Assembly (NCBI RefSeq): GCF_000968015.1
Contig: NZ_LACH01000035.1
Location: 1-64,000 of the forward strand
Reading direction: 5' to 3'
DNA from: Pseudomonas fluorescens
GTDB lineage: Bacteria; Pseudomonadota; Gammaproteobacteria; Pseudomonadales; Pseudomonadaceae
DNA length: 64,000 nt
Shown here: positions 16,204-24,795 of the stretch, in pieces
Numbering within the stretch: the stretch's first letter is position 1
How the letters are laid out: each line of letters starts with the position of its first letter
Made by a program: the position numbers and the translations under genes
The notes under the pieces: generated by a model
Database searches by the model: none
What the model was told of the DNA's origin: nothing
The model's input: the letters and a program-made list of their open reading frames with translations, nothing else

Positions 16204-16690
16204 CTTTTCCTGGTCGAGGCTTGGCGGACTGCTTCAAAAGCCGGAAATACCAATGTGAAAGGCGTTTCGCCATCCTTTTGGCTGCGCACCCGGACTTGTC
16301 CGCCATGCGACAACATGATGGAACGCACAATGGCCAGGCCGAGCCCGGTACCGCCACCGGAGCGCGCACGGCCGGAAAACGCGGTAAAAGCGATCAGAGA
16401 CCCGCGCCAGATGGGCTGGGGGATTCCCTCACCCACGTTGGTCACACCGCCAAGGTAACGCTTGGGCCTTCTGCAGCGATGGATAAGGTGACCGTTGAAT
16501 TGGAAGCGGCATGACGGACAGCGTTATACACCAGATTGGTGATTGCACGCTGCACCAGCAAACGGTCTCCCAAGATTTTTGCATCTCCGGTCACTTCCAA
16601 AACGATGCCCTTGTTTTCAGCCATCAGAGACAAATAGTCAGTTACCCGATTCGCTTCGTGAGTGATCGCTATGTGTCGAACATAACGGGA
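16200..16690 (-). pseudogene. Remnant of a heavy-metal sensor histidine kinase (C-terminal half)
   Basis: The minus strand encodes THEANRVTDYLSLMAENKG, GDRLLVQRAITNLVYNAVRH and VTLAV. After a shift near 16440 it continues TNVGEGIP and, further on, GGGTGLGLAIVRSIM and HGGQVRVRSQ to the stop at 16200. These are the N, G1 and G2 boxes of a CusS/CopS-type ATPase domain. The dimerisation His box, HAMP and sensor domains are gone and the F-box region is scrambled. The stop overlaps the stop of the convergent gene. An intact copS lies at 22661. Upstream (16691-16807) another short open stretch, VTQALEKIREARNAACEQAF, is of unknown origin. Confidence 0.75.
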
Positions 16691-16807
16691 TTCTGAAACA
16701 GCAGGCTAAACGCCTGCTCGCAGGCGGCGTTGCGGGCTTCGCGGATTTTTTCCAGGGCTTGGGTCACGCTCCCTGCGGCTGCACGCGACGGTCAAACCGT
16801 CAAACCG

Positions 16808-17851
16808 TCAAGGCGTCACGCTGATGCCGTTGGGGCCCTTGCCTACAGGAACGGTCTTCACAACCTTGCGCTCCTTCACGTCGAGCACGGAGACCGAGTT
16901 GGCGTAGGTGTTGGTAATGTATGCATACCGTCCGTCACGGTCGACGACCACGCCATGAGCACCGGCGCCAGTCACGACTGTCTTGGCGACATTGAAACTC
17001 TCCAGGTCGATCAGGCTGACGATTTTGCCAGGCTTCTTGGGCGTGCCCTGGTTGGCCACCAGCAGCGTGCGCGAATCCGGCGTGACGTACAGCTGGATAG
17101 GCACCGTTCCGACGGCAACCTTGCGAATCACCTGGCGCGTGTCCGGGTCGATCACGGCGACGGCGTTTTCTTCCGACAGCGACACCAAGACAAGACGACC
17201 GTCCGGCGTGAAGCCGACTTGAGCCGGACCCTTGCCTACCTGCACCTGCGCGATCTCCTTTTGGCTGATGGTATCAATGACCGACACGGTGCCGCCCTTG
17301 AGGTTGGCGACGTAGGCCTGCTTGCCGTCCGGACTGATGCGAAGACCGTGGGGAAACTTGCCGACCGGAATCGTGGCGACAACACGCTGCGCCGATGTGT
17401 CAATCACACTCACCGTGTCGTCGCCGCCGTTGGTGACGTAGGCAAGGCGGCCATCTGGCGACACCACCACATGGGCCGGGTGCGTGCCGACCGGCACCTT
17501 GGCGATTACCGCGTCACTACTGGTATCAATGGCCCAAACGGCTCCTACCGTCGCCATCGCGCTGTGTTCACCTTTGGCCATTTCCTTATGCACAGAGCCA
17601 GCCGCCTGATCAGGCTCGCCGTTATTGGTCACCCATACGACCTTTCCGTCAGGCGATACCTGCACGTTGTGCGGTGTCTTGCCGACGCGCACGCTTGCCA
17701 GTGTCTTGAACGACGCGGCATCGAGCACGCTGACCGTGTCAGCGCCCTCATTGGCCACATACACCTTGTCAGCGGCCCATGTAGCGCCGGACCAGGCCAG
17801 CAGCCCGACCTGTATTGCCGTTAAAATCCACTTACCTTTACTTGTCATCAT
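16808..17851 (-). CDS. Periplasmic YVTN-family beta-propeller protein
   Basis: A 347-residue protein with a signal peptide (ILTAIQVGLLAWSGATWA) and a seven-bladed propeller. About seven repeats of the type VYVANEGADTVSVLD, VTNGGDDTVSVIDT, VSPDG or TPDG are spread across the whole length, ending KGPNGISVTP. The family includes 40-residue YVTN repeats thought to act as binding or scaffold domains in the envelope. AAGGA lies six bases before the ATG. An insertion around residues 75-90 (PDQAAGSVHKEMAKGEHS) adds Met/His that may touch metal. It lies between the copper ATPase and a decayed kinase; a truncated paralogue is at 12839. Confidence 0.88.
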   Translation of the reverse strand: MMTSKGKWILTAIQVGLLAWSGATWAADKVYVANEGADTVSVLDAASFKTLASVRVGKTPHNVQVSPDGKVVWVTNNGEPDQAAGSVHKEMAKGEHSAMATVGAVWAIDTSSDAVIAKVPVGTHPAHVVVSPDGRLAYVTNGGDDTVSVIDTSAQRVVATIPVGKFPHGLRISPDGKQAYVANLKGGTVSVIDTISQKEIAQVQVGKGPAQVGFTPDGRLVLVSLSEENAVAVIDPDTRQVIRKVAVGTVPIQLYVTPDSRTLLVANQGTPKKPGKIVSLIDLESFNVAKTVVTGAGAHGVVVDRDGRYAYITNTYANSVSVLDVKERKVVKTVPVGKGPNGISVTP

Positions 17852-18007
17852 GATTAATCCTTATTGAGAAAATAAAACTTCTATCGTCAGGCCTCAGCCT
17901 GCGGCGGCCCGTCTTGGATGCCATTACCGACCACGCCGCCGCTAATCTTGTGATTCACCTCCTTGGCCGTGACAGCCGCCGCCGTCGATACCACCAAAAC
18001 AGCGGAG

Positions 18008-20344
18008 TCATACGCGTCTGTTTCGCAGCCGCAAAGCGTTGCCGATCACCGACACCGAACTCAAGCTCATGGCCAGCGCGGCAATCAGCGGCGACAGCAG
18101 CCAGCCGGTCAGCGGATACAGCACGCCGGCCGCAATCGGAATGCCCAGCGCGTTGTACAAAAAGGCAAACATCAGGTTTTGCTTCATGTTGCCCACCGTG
18201 GCTTCCGACAATGCGCGCGCAATCGCAATCCCGCGTAGATCGCCCTTGACCAGCGTGATCTGGGCGCTGTTCATCGCCACGTCGGTCCCGGTGCCCATGG
18301 CCACGCCGACATCGGCCTTGGCCAGCGCCGGCGCATCGTTGATGCCGTCGCCCGCCATGGCCACCACGCGGCCTTCCTTTTGCAACCTTTCCACGAGCAG
18401 CAGCTTGTCGGCCGGCTTCACCTCGCCATGCACCTCGTCGATGCCCAGGCGGGCTGCAACAGCCTTGGCCGTGGTCAGGCCGTCGCCGGTCGCCATCACG
18501 ATGCGCAGCCCCGAAGCCTTGAGCGTCGCCAAGGCTTCCGGCGTGCTGGCTTTGATCGGGTCGGACACGGCCAGCAGGCCCATCAGTTGGCCATCGACTG
18601 CCAGGTGCATCACGCTGGCGCCTTCTGCGCGCAAGGCCTCGGCCTGCGGCACCAAGCCAGCGACCGAGACGCCGATCTGCTCCATCAGCGTGGTGTTGCC
18701 CAGCGCCAGTTGACGCCCTGCCACCTGCCCATGCACGCCGATGCCCGAGCCGGACTCGAAATTCTCTGGCTTGTCGAGCAGCATGCCGCGCTCGCGGGCG
18801 GCGCGCACGATGGTTTCTGCCAGCGGGTGCTCGCTGCCCTGGTCCAGGCTGGCGGCCAGGCGCAGCACCTCGTCGGCATCAAAGCCGGGCGCAGGCACGG
18901 CGCGCTCGAACGTCGGACGGCCCTCGGTCAGGGTGCCGGTCTTGTCGATGATGAGGGTGTCGATTTTGCGCATGTTTTCGATCGCTGCAGCATCGCGGAA
19001 CAGCACGCCGTGCGTTGCGCCGCGACCGGTGGCGACCATGATGGACATCGGCGTGGCCAGGCCCAGCGCGCAGGGGCAGGCAATGATCAACACCGACACC
19101 GCGTTGATCAGGCCGAACACCCAGCGCGGCTCGGGACCCAACAGGCCCCAGCCAAGGAAGGCCAGCAGCGCGATCCCCATAACGGTGACGACAAAGTAGC
19201 CCGCGACGACGTCGGCCATGCGCTGCATCGGCGCCCGGGAACGCTGTGCCTGCGCCACCATCTGCACGATCTGGGCCAGCATTGTGGTCGCGCCTACATG
19301 TTCAGAGCGCATCACCAGTGCGCCGCTGGTGTTGAGCGTGGCGCCGATCACCTTGTCGCCCACGCGCTTGGTGACCGGTATCGGCTCGCCCGTGAGCATG
19401 GATTCATCGATCGAGCTGCCGCCTTCAATCACCACGCCGTCCACTGGCACCTTCTCGCCAGGGCGAACGCGCAGCAAGTCGCCCACATGTACATGGTTCA
19501 GCGGGATATCCTCTTCGGTGCCGTCCTCCCGGATGCGGCGGGCGGTCTTGGGCGCCAGGCCCAGCAGCGACTTGATGGCCGCCGAGGTCTGCGACCGGGC
19601 CTTGAGTTCGAGCACCTGGCCCAGCAGCGTGAGCGAGATGATCACGGCGGCCGCTTCAAAGTACACGGCGACGCGGCCCATGGAGATGAACGAGGCCGGG
19701 AACACCTGTGGCGTAACCGTCGCGACCACGCTATAGACGAAAGCCGCACCGGTGCCCAGACCAATCAAGGTCCACATGTTCGGACTGAGGTTCACCACGG
19801 ACTGCCACCCGCGCGTAAAGAACGGCCATCCGGCCCACAGGACGATGGGGATCGACAGCACCAGTTCGACCCAGCTCTGCACGGTCATGTCCATCCACTG
19901 GAAACGGTGGCCGAACATGGCGAGAACAAAGACCATGCCTGTCAGCGGCAAGGTCCACCAGAAGCGGCGCTGAAAATCGCGCAATTCGGGGTTCTCATCG
20001 TCGTCGAGTTCCGGCAGCAAGGGCTCCAGGGACATGCCGCATTTGGGGCAGTTGCCCGGATGGTCCTGACGTATCTCGGGGTGCATCGGGCAGGTGTAGA
20101 TGGTGCCGGCGGCCGCTGGCGCGGTCTCCGCCGGTGGTGCAAGCGTGAGGTATTGCAGCGGATTCGCCGCAAACTTGCCCTGACACTTGGCGCTGCAGAA
20201 GTAATAAGGCCGGCCCTCGTGCGTTAACTTGTGAACAGACTGCTCCGTGACGGTCATGCTGCACACCGGATCATGTAGATCACCATCGTGGGGACTTACA
20301 GGTTGGGAGTGATTATGGTCGTGGTGGCTCGTGGCGTTGGGCAT
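18008..20344 (-). CDS. copF: Cu(I)-exporting P1B-1 ATPase, CopF/SilP type
   Basis: A 778-residue inner-membrane ATPase. The N-terminus is not an HMA domain. It begins with a His-rich stretch (HHDHNHSQ), then a YHS-type domain (DPVCSMTV, YYFCSAKCQGKF), then a heavy-metal-binding zinc-ribbon-like motif YTCPMHPEI with CPKCGMSLEP. After the helices come TGEP, the CPC motif (IIACPCALGLATP), DKTGTLTEG, the HP motif SEHPLAE, GDGINDAP and the terminal MSLSSVSVIGNALRL typical of Cu(I)/Ag(I) pumps. AAGGAA lies eight bases before the start. It follows the second DUF2933 gene with a two-base gap. All catalytic residues are present, so it should be an active copper exporter. Confidence 0.93.
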   Translation of the reverse strand: MPNATSHHDHNHSQPVSPHDGDLHDPVCSMTVTEQSVHKLTHEGRPYYFCSAKCQGKFAANPLQYLTLAPPAETAPAAAGTIYTCPMHPEIRQDHPGNCPKCGMSLEPLLPELDDDENPELRDFQRRFWWTLPLTGMVFVLAMFGHRFQWMDMTVQSWVELVLSIPIVLWAGWPFFTRGWQSVVNLSPNMWTLIGLGTGAAFVYSVVATVTPQVFPASFISMGRVAVYFEAAAVIISLTLLGQVLELKARSQTSAAIKSLLGLAPKTARRIREDGTEEDIPLNHVHVGDLLRVRPGEKVPVDGVVIEGGSSIDESMLTGEPIPVTKRVGDKVIGATLNTSGALVMRSEHVGATTMLAQIVQMVAQAQRSRAPMQRMADVVAGYFVVTVMGIALLAFLGWGLLGPEPRWVFGLINAVSVLIIACPCALGLATPMSIMVATGRGATHGVLFRDAAAIENMRKIDTLIIDKTGTLTEGRPTFERAVPAPGFDADEVLRLAASLDQGSEHPLAETIVRAARERGMLLDKPENFESGSGIGVHGQVAGRQLALGNTTLMEQIGVSVAGLVPQAEALRAEGASVMHLAVDGQLMGLLAVSDPIKASTPEALATLKASGLRIVMATGDGLTTAKAVAARLGIDEVHGEVKPADKLLLVERLQKEGRVVAMAGDGINDAPALAKADVGVAMGTGTDVAMNSAQITLVKGDLRGIAIARALSEATVGNMKQNLMFAFLYNALGIPIAAGVLYPLTGWLLSPLIAALAMSLSSVSVIGNALRLRNRRV

Positions 20345-20346
20345 GG

Positions 20347-20601
20347 CTAGTTTCCTTTCTCATCCTTGTTGGTTTCTGCCTGGTCACCATGTCGACCATG
20401 ACCCTGATGGCCATGCCCAAAAAAATGCATCAAGGGACAAATCAACAAGATCAGATAGGGTAAATAAGGCGAGGCATGGCTGAAGTGTTCTCGGACCACG
20501 TAGAAACCCCCGATCGCAACCAGCATGATCAGTACGACACCCGTTTTGCGCCTCCAGAAAGGCGAAGGAGCGTTTTCAATCGAATGCGGATGGTTAGTCA
20601 T
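20347..20601 (-). CDS. DUF2933 small membrane protein (copy 2)
   Basis: An 84-residue relative of the protein at 12195: helices GVVLIMLVAIGGFYVV and YLPYLILLICPLMHFFGH, then a His/Gly tail GHGHQGHGRHGDQ. The PLMHFF signature is shared. The start at 20601 has GGGGA upstream. Two bases separate it from copF, so the two are almost certainly one transcription unit. A function assisting the copper pump is likely but unproven. Confidence 0.87.
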   Translation of the reverse strand: MTNHPHSIENAPSPFWRRKTGVVLIMLVAIGGFYVVREHFSHASPYLPYLILLICPLMHFFGHGHQGHGRHGDQAETNKDEKGN

Positions 20602-20698
20602 GATGTAGTCCCCACTGTCCTCGCAAGAATTGCGGTGGCCTATGCGACTGAGAGTAGTCAACGTTCGCTTTGAGACAGTGATATAGATCAAGCCACGT

Positions 20699-21235
20699 TT
20701 ATTTCACGTCAAACTGACCAACCATTCCGGACTGGTAGTGGCCCGGCATATTGCAGGCATACTCCAATCCAGTGCTCTTGGAAAAGGTCCAGATAAGCTC
20801 TTTGGTTGCACCTGGTTCGATCAGAATGCTGTTCGGGTCGTTGTGCTCCATCCCGACCATTTTCATGCCCCCGCTGCCATGTTCCATGTCGGCCATCGCT
20901 GGCCCGTGCCCACTGGGGGGCAGCGTGCCGTTCTGCATCATGGCTGCCATCTCTTTTTGGTGAGCAGCATGTGCAGCTGCGTTACCAATATTGAATTCAT
21001 GCAGCAGCGAGCCTTCGTTGCGCAGGACGAATCGAACCGTCTCTCCGGGTTTGACATTGATGTTTTTAGGGCCGAAGAAAATGTCGCCCATTTTCACCTC
21101 AACAGTGCGGGTAACCTCGGCAGCGGTTCCAGGTTGACCAATGTCATCTTTGCCATGACCCGAACTGGCCATGGCTGTAGCACCGAAGAATAGAGCCATT
21201 GCCGCGATAACGGGGGTAACAAATTTAGCTTTCAT
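20699..21235 (-). CDS. Periplasmic cupredoxin (CopI-like)
   Basis: A 178-residue protein with a signal peptide (VIAAMALFFGATAMA) and one plastocyanin-like domain. Predicted type-1 copper ligands are the His in SLLHEFNIG and the Cys-His-Met cluster YACNMPGHYQSGM. Between them is an insertion rich in His and Met (AAHAAHQKEMAAMMQ, GHGPAMADMEHGSGGM), as in copper-tolerance cupredoxins of the CopI group. It would bind or oxidise copper in the periplasm. The start at 21235 has GAGG upstream. A CopR-type box lies about 75 bp upstream at 21310, so copper induction is expected. Confidence 0.88.
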   Translation of the reverse strand: MKAKFVTPVIAAMALFFGATAMASSGHGKDDIGQPGTAAEVTRTVEVKMGDIFFGPKNINVKPGETVRFVLRNEGSLLHEFNIGNAAAHAAHQKEMAAMMQNGTLPPSGHGPAMADMEHGSGGMKMVGMEHNDPNSILIEPGATKELIWTFSKSTGLEYACNMPGHYQSGMVGQFDVK

Positions 21236-21309
21236 AGTGACCTCAAGGATGAGCGAGAAAAACACGGGCTATGCTAAAGAAACTAAGTTTTCAGTTGGCT
21301 GATCTGAAC

Positions 21310-21325
21310 ACTACATTTCTGTCAG
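21310..21325 (-). promoter_or_regulatory. Predicted CopR box upstream of the cupredoxin gene
   Basis: ACTAC-ATTTC-TGTCAG, one mismatch to ATTAC-N5-TGTCAG. It lies between the end of the PtrA-like gene and the cupredoxin start and points toward the cupredoxin gene. Confidence 0.68.
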
Positions 21326-21405
21326 TTTTCGAAATCAATCGACGGCGTCGAAACGACGCCGTTTGTAACCGGGATTAATTACGGAAAGCCTTAAAAGCAG
21401 GGTAT

Positions 21406-21765
21406 TTACTGATGGTTTTCTGAAAGCATTAATTTGTGTTCGCGTTGCATTTGGTTCAAAACGTCATCGACGATTTTGTCGTGCATTTCCATCCAGGCGA
21501 GATGCTGTTGAGTTGTCATTGATGCGTCGGGATGATCGTTATGGAGCTCCTTCATAATCTCGCCAAGCATTTTCATGTGCTCTGCCATGTGCACATGGCG
21601 TTGGCCCGCAGGGGCTTTTTCGGCTTGAATCAGAACGGTTTCCGCTTTATTACGCATGCTTTCCATGCGCTCCATCACTCGGTCTCCGCCGCCCTCAGCC
21701 CATGCCGAGGCCGAGGCCGAGACGAATATTGAGCTCACAAAAAACAAAGTTTTGAGGTAGTTCAT
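21406..21765 (-). CDS. PtrA-like secreted protein (long form)
   Basis: A 119-residue protein with a signal peptide (LKTLFFVSSIFVSASASAWA) followed by AEGGGDRVMERMESMRN. The AEGGGDR start of the mature chain is shared with the small protein at 693-899. The remainder is helical and rich in Met and His (HVHMAEHMKML, MTTQQHLAWMEMHDK), consistent with copper binding. It diverges from copR, with a CopR box in between at 21895. It may act as a periplasmic copper buffer or a modulator of CopS sensing; both are inference. Confidence 0.75.
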   Translation of the reverse strand: MNYLKTLFFVSSIFVSASASAWAEGGGDRVMERMESMRNKAETVLIQAEKAPAGQRHVHMAEHMKMLGEIMKELHNDHPDASMTTQQHLAWMEMHDKIVDDVLNQMQREHKLMLSENHQ

Positions 21766-21894
21766 GGGGCTGCTCCTTAGTGGAAATATTGTCGGATTCC
21801 TTTAAAATTTTCGTGCTGGAGAGTCGGATGAGCACTTGAAGGTGTTCATGTGGAAACCCTAGACAACGCTTGCTGACATCTACCTGAAGCCAGA

Positions 21895-21910
21895 ATTACA
21901 TTTCTGTCAG
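21895..21910. promoter_or_regulatory. Predicted CopR box in the divergent copRS / ptrA-like promoter region
   Basis: A perfect ATTAC-ATTTC-TGTCAG lies between the leftward ptrA-like gene (start 21765) and rightward copR (start 21975), so one site could serve both, giving autoregulation of copRS. Confidence 0.75.
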
Positions 21911-21974
21911 TTTCTGGTTGGATGGGCTAATTCGTTGCAAACTCAGCCCCCTCATCACTTTTAGAGCCACTCCC

Positions 21975-22664
21975 ATGAGACTTCTGGTTGCTGAAGACGA
22001 ACCGAAAATAGGTATCTACTTGCAACAGGGCCTTACTGAGGCTGGCTTCAACGTTGATCGTTTCACCAATGGTACTGAGGCCCTGCAACACGCCTTGAGC
22101 GAAGCGTATGACCTACTGATTCTGGACGTCATGATGCCTGGCCTGGATGGGTGGGAAGTGCTTCAGAAGGTGCGTTCGGCAGGAAAAGACGTACCGGTGT
22201 TATTTCTGACTGCGCGAGACCGTGTTGAAGATCGCGTTAAGGGGCTTGAGCTCGGAGCGGATGATTACCTAATCAAACCGTTCGCATTTTCTGAGTTGCT
22301 GGCTCGAGTCAGGACGCTGCTCCGTCGCGGTAATGGCGCGCCCTCGCCAACCAATATGAAACTGGCCGATCTAGAGGTTGACCTGCTCAAACGCAGGGCC
22401 ATTCGGGGAGGGAAACGCATAGACCTGACGGCCAAGGAGTTTGCGTTACTGGAGCTGCTGCTCCGTCGCCGGGGCGAAGTGCTGCCGAAGTCGCTCATCG
22501 CCTCGCAAGTTTGGGACATGAATTTCAACAGCGATACCAACGTAATCGAGGTTGCGGTGCGCAGACTCAGGGCGAAGATTGATGACGACTTTGAGGTCAA
22601 GCTGATCCACACCTCACGTGGTATGGGCTATATGCTTGATGCACCGGATTCGGAATCGAAATGA
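21975..22664 (+). CDS. copR: Copper response regulator CopR
   Basis: A 229-residue OmpR-type regulator. The receiver domain has the acidic pocket EDEPK, the phospho-acceptor in LILDVMMPGLDGWEV, the switch Thr in LFLTARDRV and the Lys in YLIKPFAF. The C-terminal winged helix includes ELLLRRRGEVLPKSLIASQV and VAVRRLRAKIDDDF. It should bind the CTGACA-N5-GTAAT boxes found in this island. I chose the ATG at 21975 (MRLLVAEDE), since the in-frame extension to 21918 has no domain. It is coupled to copS by an ATGA overlap. Confidence 0.93.
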   Translation: MRLLVAEDEPKIGIYLQQGLTEAGFNVDRFTNGTEALQHALSEAYDLLILDVMMPGLDGWEVLQKVRSAGKDVPVLFLTARDRVEDRVKGLELGADDYLIKPFAFSELLARVRTLLRRGNGAPSPTNMKLADLEVDLLKRRAIRGGKRIDLTAKEFALLELLLRRRGEVLPKSLIASQVWDMNFNSDTNVIEVAVRRLRAKIDDDFEVKLIHTSRGMGYMLDAPDSESK

Positions 22665-24049
22665 ATCGCCTATCCCTGACTACACGCATGAGCCTGATGT
22701 TCATGCTTGCGGTAACAGTTGTGCTCACCGTCGCCGGAGTAAGCTTTAACCACCTCAGCCGACATCACTTCAAAATTTTGGATCAACAAGCTCTAAACGA
22801 AAAGCTCCATTCGACCCAGAGAATCTTGGGAGAGCTGAACAGTATCGATCAATTCAGCCAGTTAAGGCCCGAGTTACAGGCGTTGCTCGGGGCTCACCGT
22901 GATCTGACAGCCCTCATCCTAGACAATGACGGGAGGCTGCTTTTCGCTGATCCAGGGCCAATCAATGTTCCGGAGGAGTTCCGCACGACGACAAACAACA
23001 ATGTCTGGGAATGGCAGGACCAAGAGCAGAAGTTCCGTGGTTTGACGGCACAAGCGATGGTGACCGGTCAGGACAAGCCGCTGACCGTGATCTTGATCTT
23101 AGATGTTACTCAGCACATGTTTTTCTTCGCGACGCTTCAGCGGTGGTTCTGGATAGGGCTGGTGATCAGCGCGTTCGTCAGTGCGGGGCTGGGGTGGATG
23201 GTTGCACGCAGCGGTATGCGCCCTATTCGCCAGGTCACCAGGGTCGCGGCCTCGATGTCGGCCAAATCACTTAAAGAACGCATCCCATTAGCGTCTGTTC
23301 CAAAAGAGCTTCAGCAGATGGTGTCGTCGTTCAACGCGATGTTGTCACGTCTGGATGATGCTTTTGTACGACTGTCGAATTTTTCAGCGGACATTGCTCA
23401 CGAACTGCGCACACCGGTCAGTAATCTGATGACCCATACCGAAGTGGTGCTCTCTAGAAAAAGGGATATCGAGGATTACGAAGACAATCTGTATTCGAAT
23501 CTGGATGACTTGAAGCGTATGTCGCGGATGATCGATGACATGCTCTTTCTGGCTAAATCCGACAACGGTCTGATCACCCATGAGAACAAGCCGATAGACC
23601 TATTGGCGGTCGTGGAGAAGCTGCTCGAGTACTACCGGCTGCTGGCCGATGAGCGCGGTATCATCCTTACGGTTTCAGGAAAAGGAAGTGTCTGGGGCGA
23701 CGTGTTGATGTTGCACAGAGCTATCTCGAATCTGCTTTCTAATGCGCTGCGGTACACCCCGGAGGGAAAGACCATCAATGTCGATATCCAACAAAAAGGG
23801 ATGTCGACATTGGTGGTTGTGGAAAACCCGGGAGAAACCATTGCGTCCGAACACCTTGAAAAGCTTTTCGATCGATTTTATCGCGTGGATCCGGCACGGC
23901 GCGAAGGGAGCCCCAGCAACGCTGGGCTGGGGCTCTCAATTACGCGATCGATCGTAGAAGCCCATGAAGGCAAGATCTGGTGTACCTCATCCAATCGAAA
24001 AACAGCCTTCCATATGGAGCTTCCTAGTGCCGGATTGAAACGTGCCTAA
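22661..24049 (+). CDS. copS: Copper sensor histidine kinase CopS
   Basis: A 462-residue membrane kinase of the heavy-metal sensor (CusS/CopS) family. TM1 lies near residues 10-30, followed by a periplasmic sensor of about 130 residues, TM2 near 168-188 (FWIGLVISAFVSAGLGWMVA), a HAMP domain, the phospho-acceptor His in FSADIAHELRTPVSNL, the N box LHRAISNLLSNALRYTPEG, and the G boxes RREGSPSNAGLGLSITRSIV. It should sense periplasmic copper and phosphorylate CopR. Its ATG overlaps the copR stop. The gene is intact, unlike the kinase remnant at 16200. Confidence 0.93.
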   Translation: MNRLSLTTRMSLMFMLAVTVVLTVAGVSFNHLSRHHFKILDQQALNEKLHSTQRILGELNSIDQFSQLRPELQALLGAHRDLTALILDNDGRLLFADPGPINVPEEFRTTTNNNVWEWQDQEQKFRGLTAQAMVTGQDKPLTVILILDVTQHMFFFATLQRWFWIGLVISAFVSAGLGWMVARSGMRPIRQVTRVAASMSAKSLKERIPLASVPKELQQMVSSFNAMLSRLDDAFVRLSNFSADIAHELRTPVSNLMTHTEVVLSRKRDIEDYEDNLYSNLDDLKRMSRMIDDMLFLAKSDNGLITHENKPIDLLAVVEKLLEYYRLLADERGIILTVSGKGSVWGDVLMLHRAISNLLSNALRYTPEGKTINVDIQQKGMSTLVVVENPGETIASEHLEKLFDRFYRVDPARREGSPSNAGLGLSITRSIVEAHEGKIWCTSSNRKTAFHMELPSAGLKRA

Positions 24050-24408
24050 CCTCGTTCAAACGCTGCATCGGACCAAAGGTAGCGTCCGTTGCTCCTAGGA
24101 GGATTGACCAACAGGTTTCAGAGAGAAAGCCAAGGTAACGTACATCGTGAAAGTAAAAGCCACGATGACAACCCTCAATTCTGGACCAGAGAGCACGCGC
24201 AAAGCTTACTGAAATGTAATCGAACAGTCGACAGTCATGTGGCATCGTGTCTTAGCTCTATAACGCGGTCATCCTGATCTGCTTGCTGGGTTCAGTACGA
24301 AGCATACGTTTAGTATTCGACTGTGGTTTTAACCGGAATTGAGAAGTAAAAACTAGATCTCCCCCACCCAAACCTCGAACCAACAGCTCAAGCTGTGAGG
24401 AGTCTTGC
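24050..24408. other. Gap between copS and copC, promoter region for copCD
   Basis: A 359-bp interval with no supported gene. A promoter for copCD should lie here. I did not find a CopR-type box, so copCD may be driven from a different signal or by read-through. Confidence 0.4.
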
Positions 24409-24792
24409 ATGTCATTCTTTAAAACTACCACCGTAGCTGTTGCGCTTACCGCTGGTTTGCTGCTGAGCGCAGTCGCTCAAGCGCATCCAAAGCTGGTTTC
24501 TTCCACCCCTTCGGAGGGCTCGACTTCCGCAGCACCTTCGAAAATTGAGCTGCACTTCTCCGAGAACCTCACGACACAGTTCTCAGGGGCAAAACTGATC
24601 ATGACCGACATGCCTGGCATGCCGAACTCTCCAATGGGCGTTAAGGCTGGTGTCGCAGGCGGCGACGATCCGAAAATGATGGTTATCACGCCTGCCGCTC
24701 CGTTAACCACGGGTACTTATAAGGTCGAATGGCGGGCGGTCTCTTCCGACACACATCCCATCACAGGCAACTTCTCTTTTAAAGTGAAATGA
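24409..24792 (+). CDS. copC: Periplasmic copper-binding protein CopC
   Basis: A 127-residue protein with a signal peptide (VAVALTAGLLLSAVAQA). The mature chain begins with the Cu(II) site HPKLVSSTPSEGS. The CopC fold follows (KIELHFSENLTTQFSGAKL, PLTTGTYKVEWRAVSSDTHP). The C-terminal SSDTHPITGNFSF carries the second Cu(II) His. A short Met-rich loop (MTDMPGMPNSPMG) fits a Cu(I) site. It carries copper in the periplasm, probably to CopD. The length matches the family. It is followed after three bases by copD. Confidence 0.95.
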   Translation: MSFFKTTTVAVALTAGLLLSAVAQAHPKLVSSTPSEGSTSAAPSKIELHFSENLTTQFSGAKLIMTDMPGMPNSPMGVKAGVAGGDDPKMMVITPAAPLTTGTYKVEWRAVSSDTHPITGNFSFKVK

Positions 24793-24795
24793 TCC

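Noticed and set aside
16730..17824. 364-codon open frame opposite the propeller gene
   Set aside because: Mirror of the YVTN repeats; no ribosome site and no family match.
18380..20227. Long 615-codon open frame on the plus strand
   Set aside because: It is antisense to copF, whose motifs are unmistakable; such shadows are common in GC-rich DNA. Its translation is His/Arg/Gln-rich with no fold.
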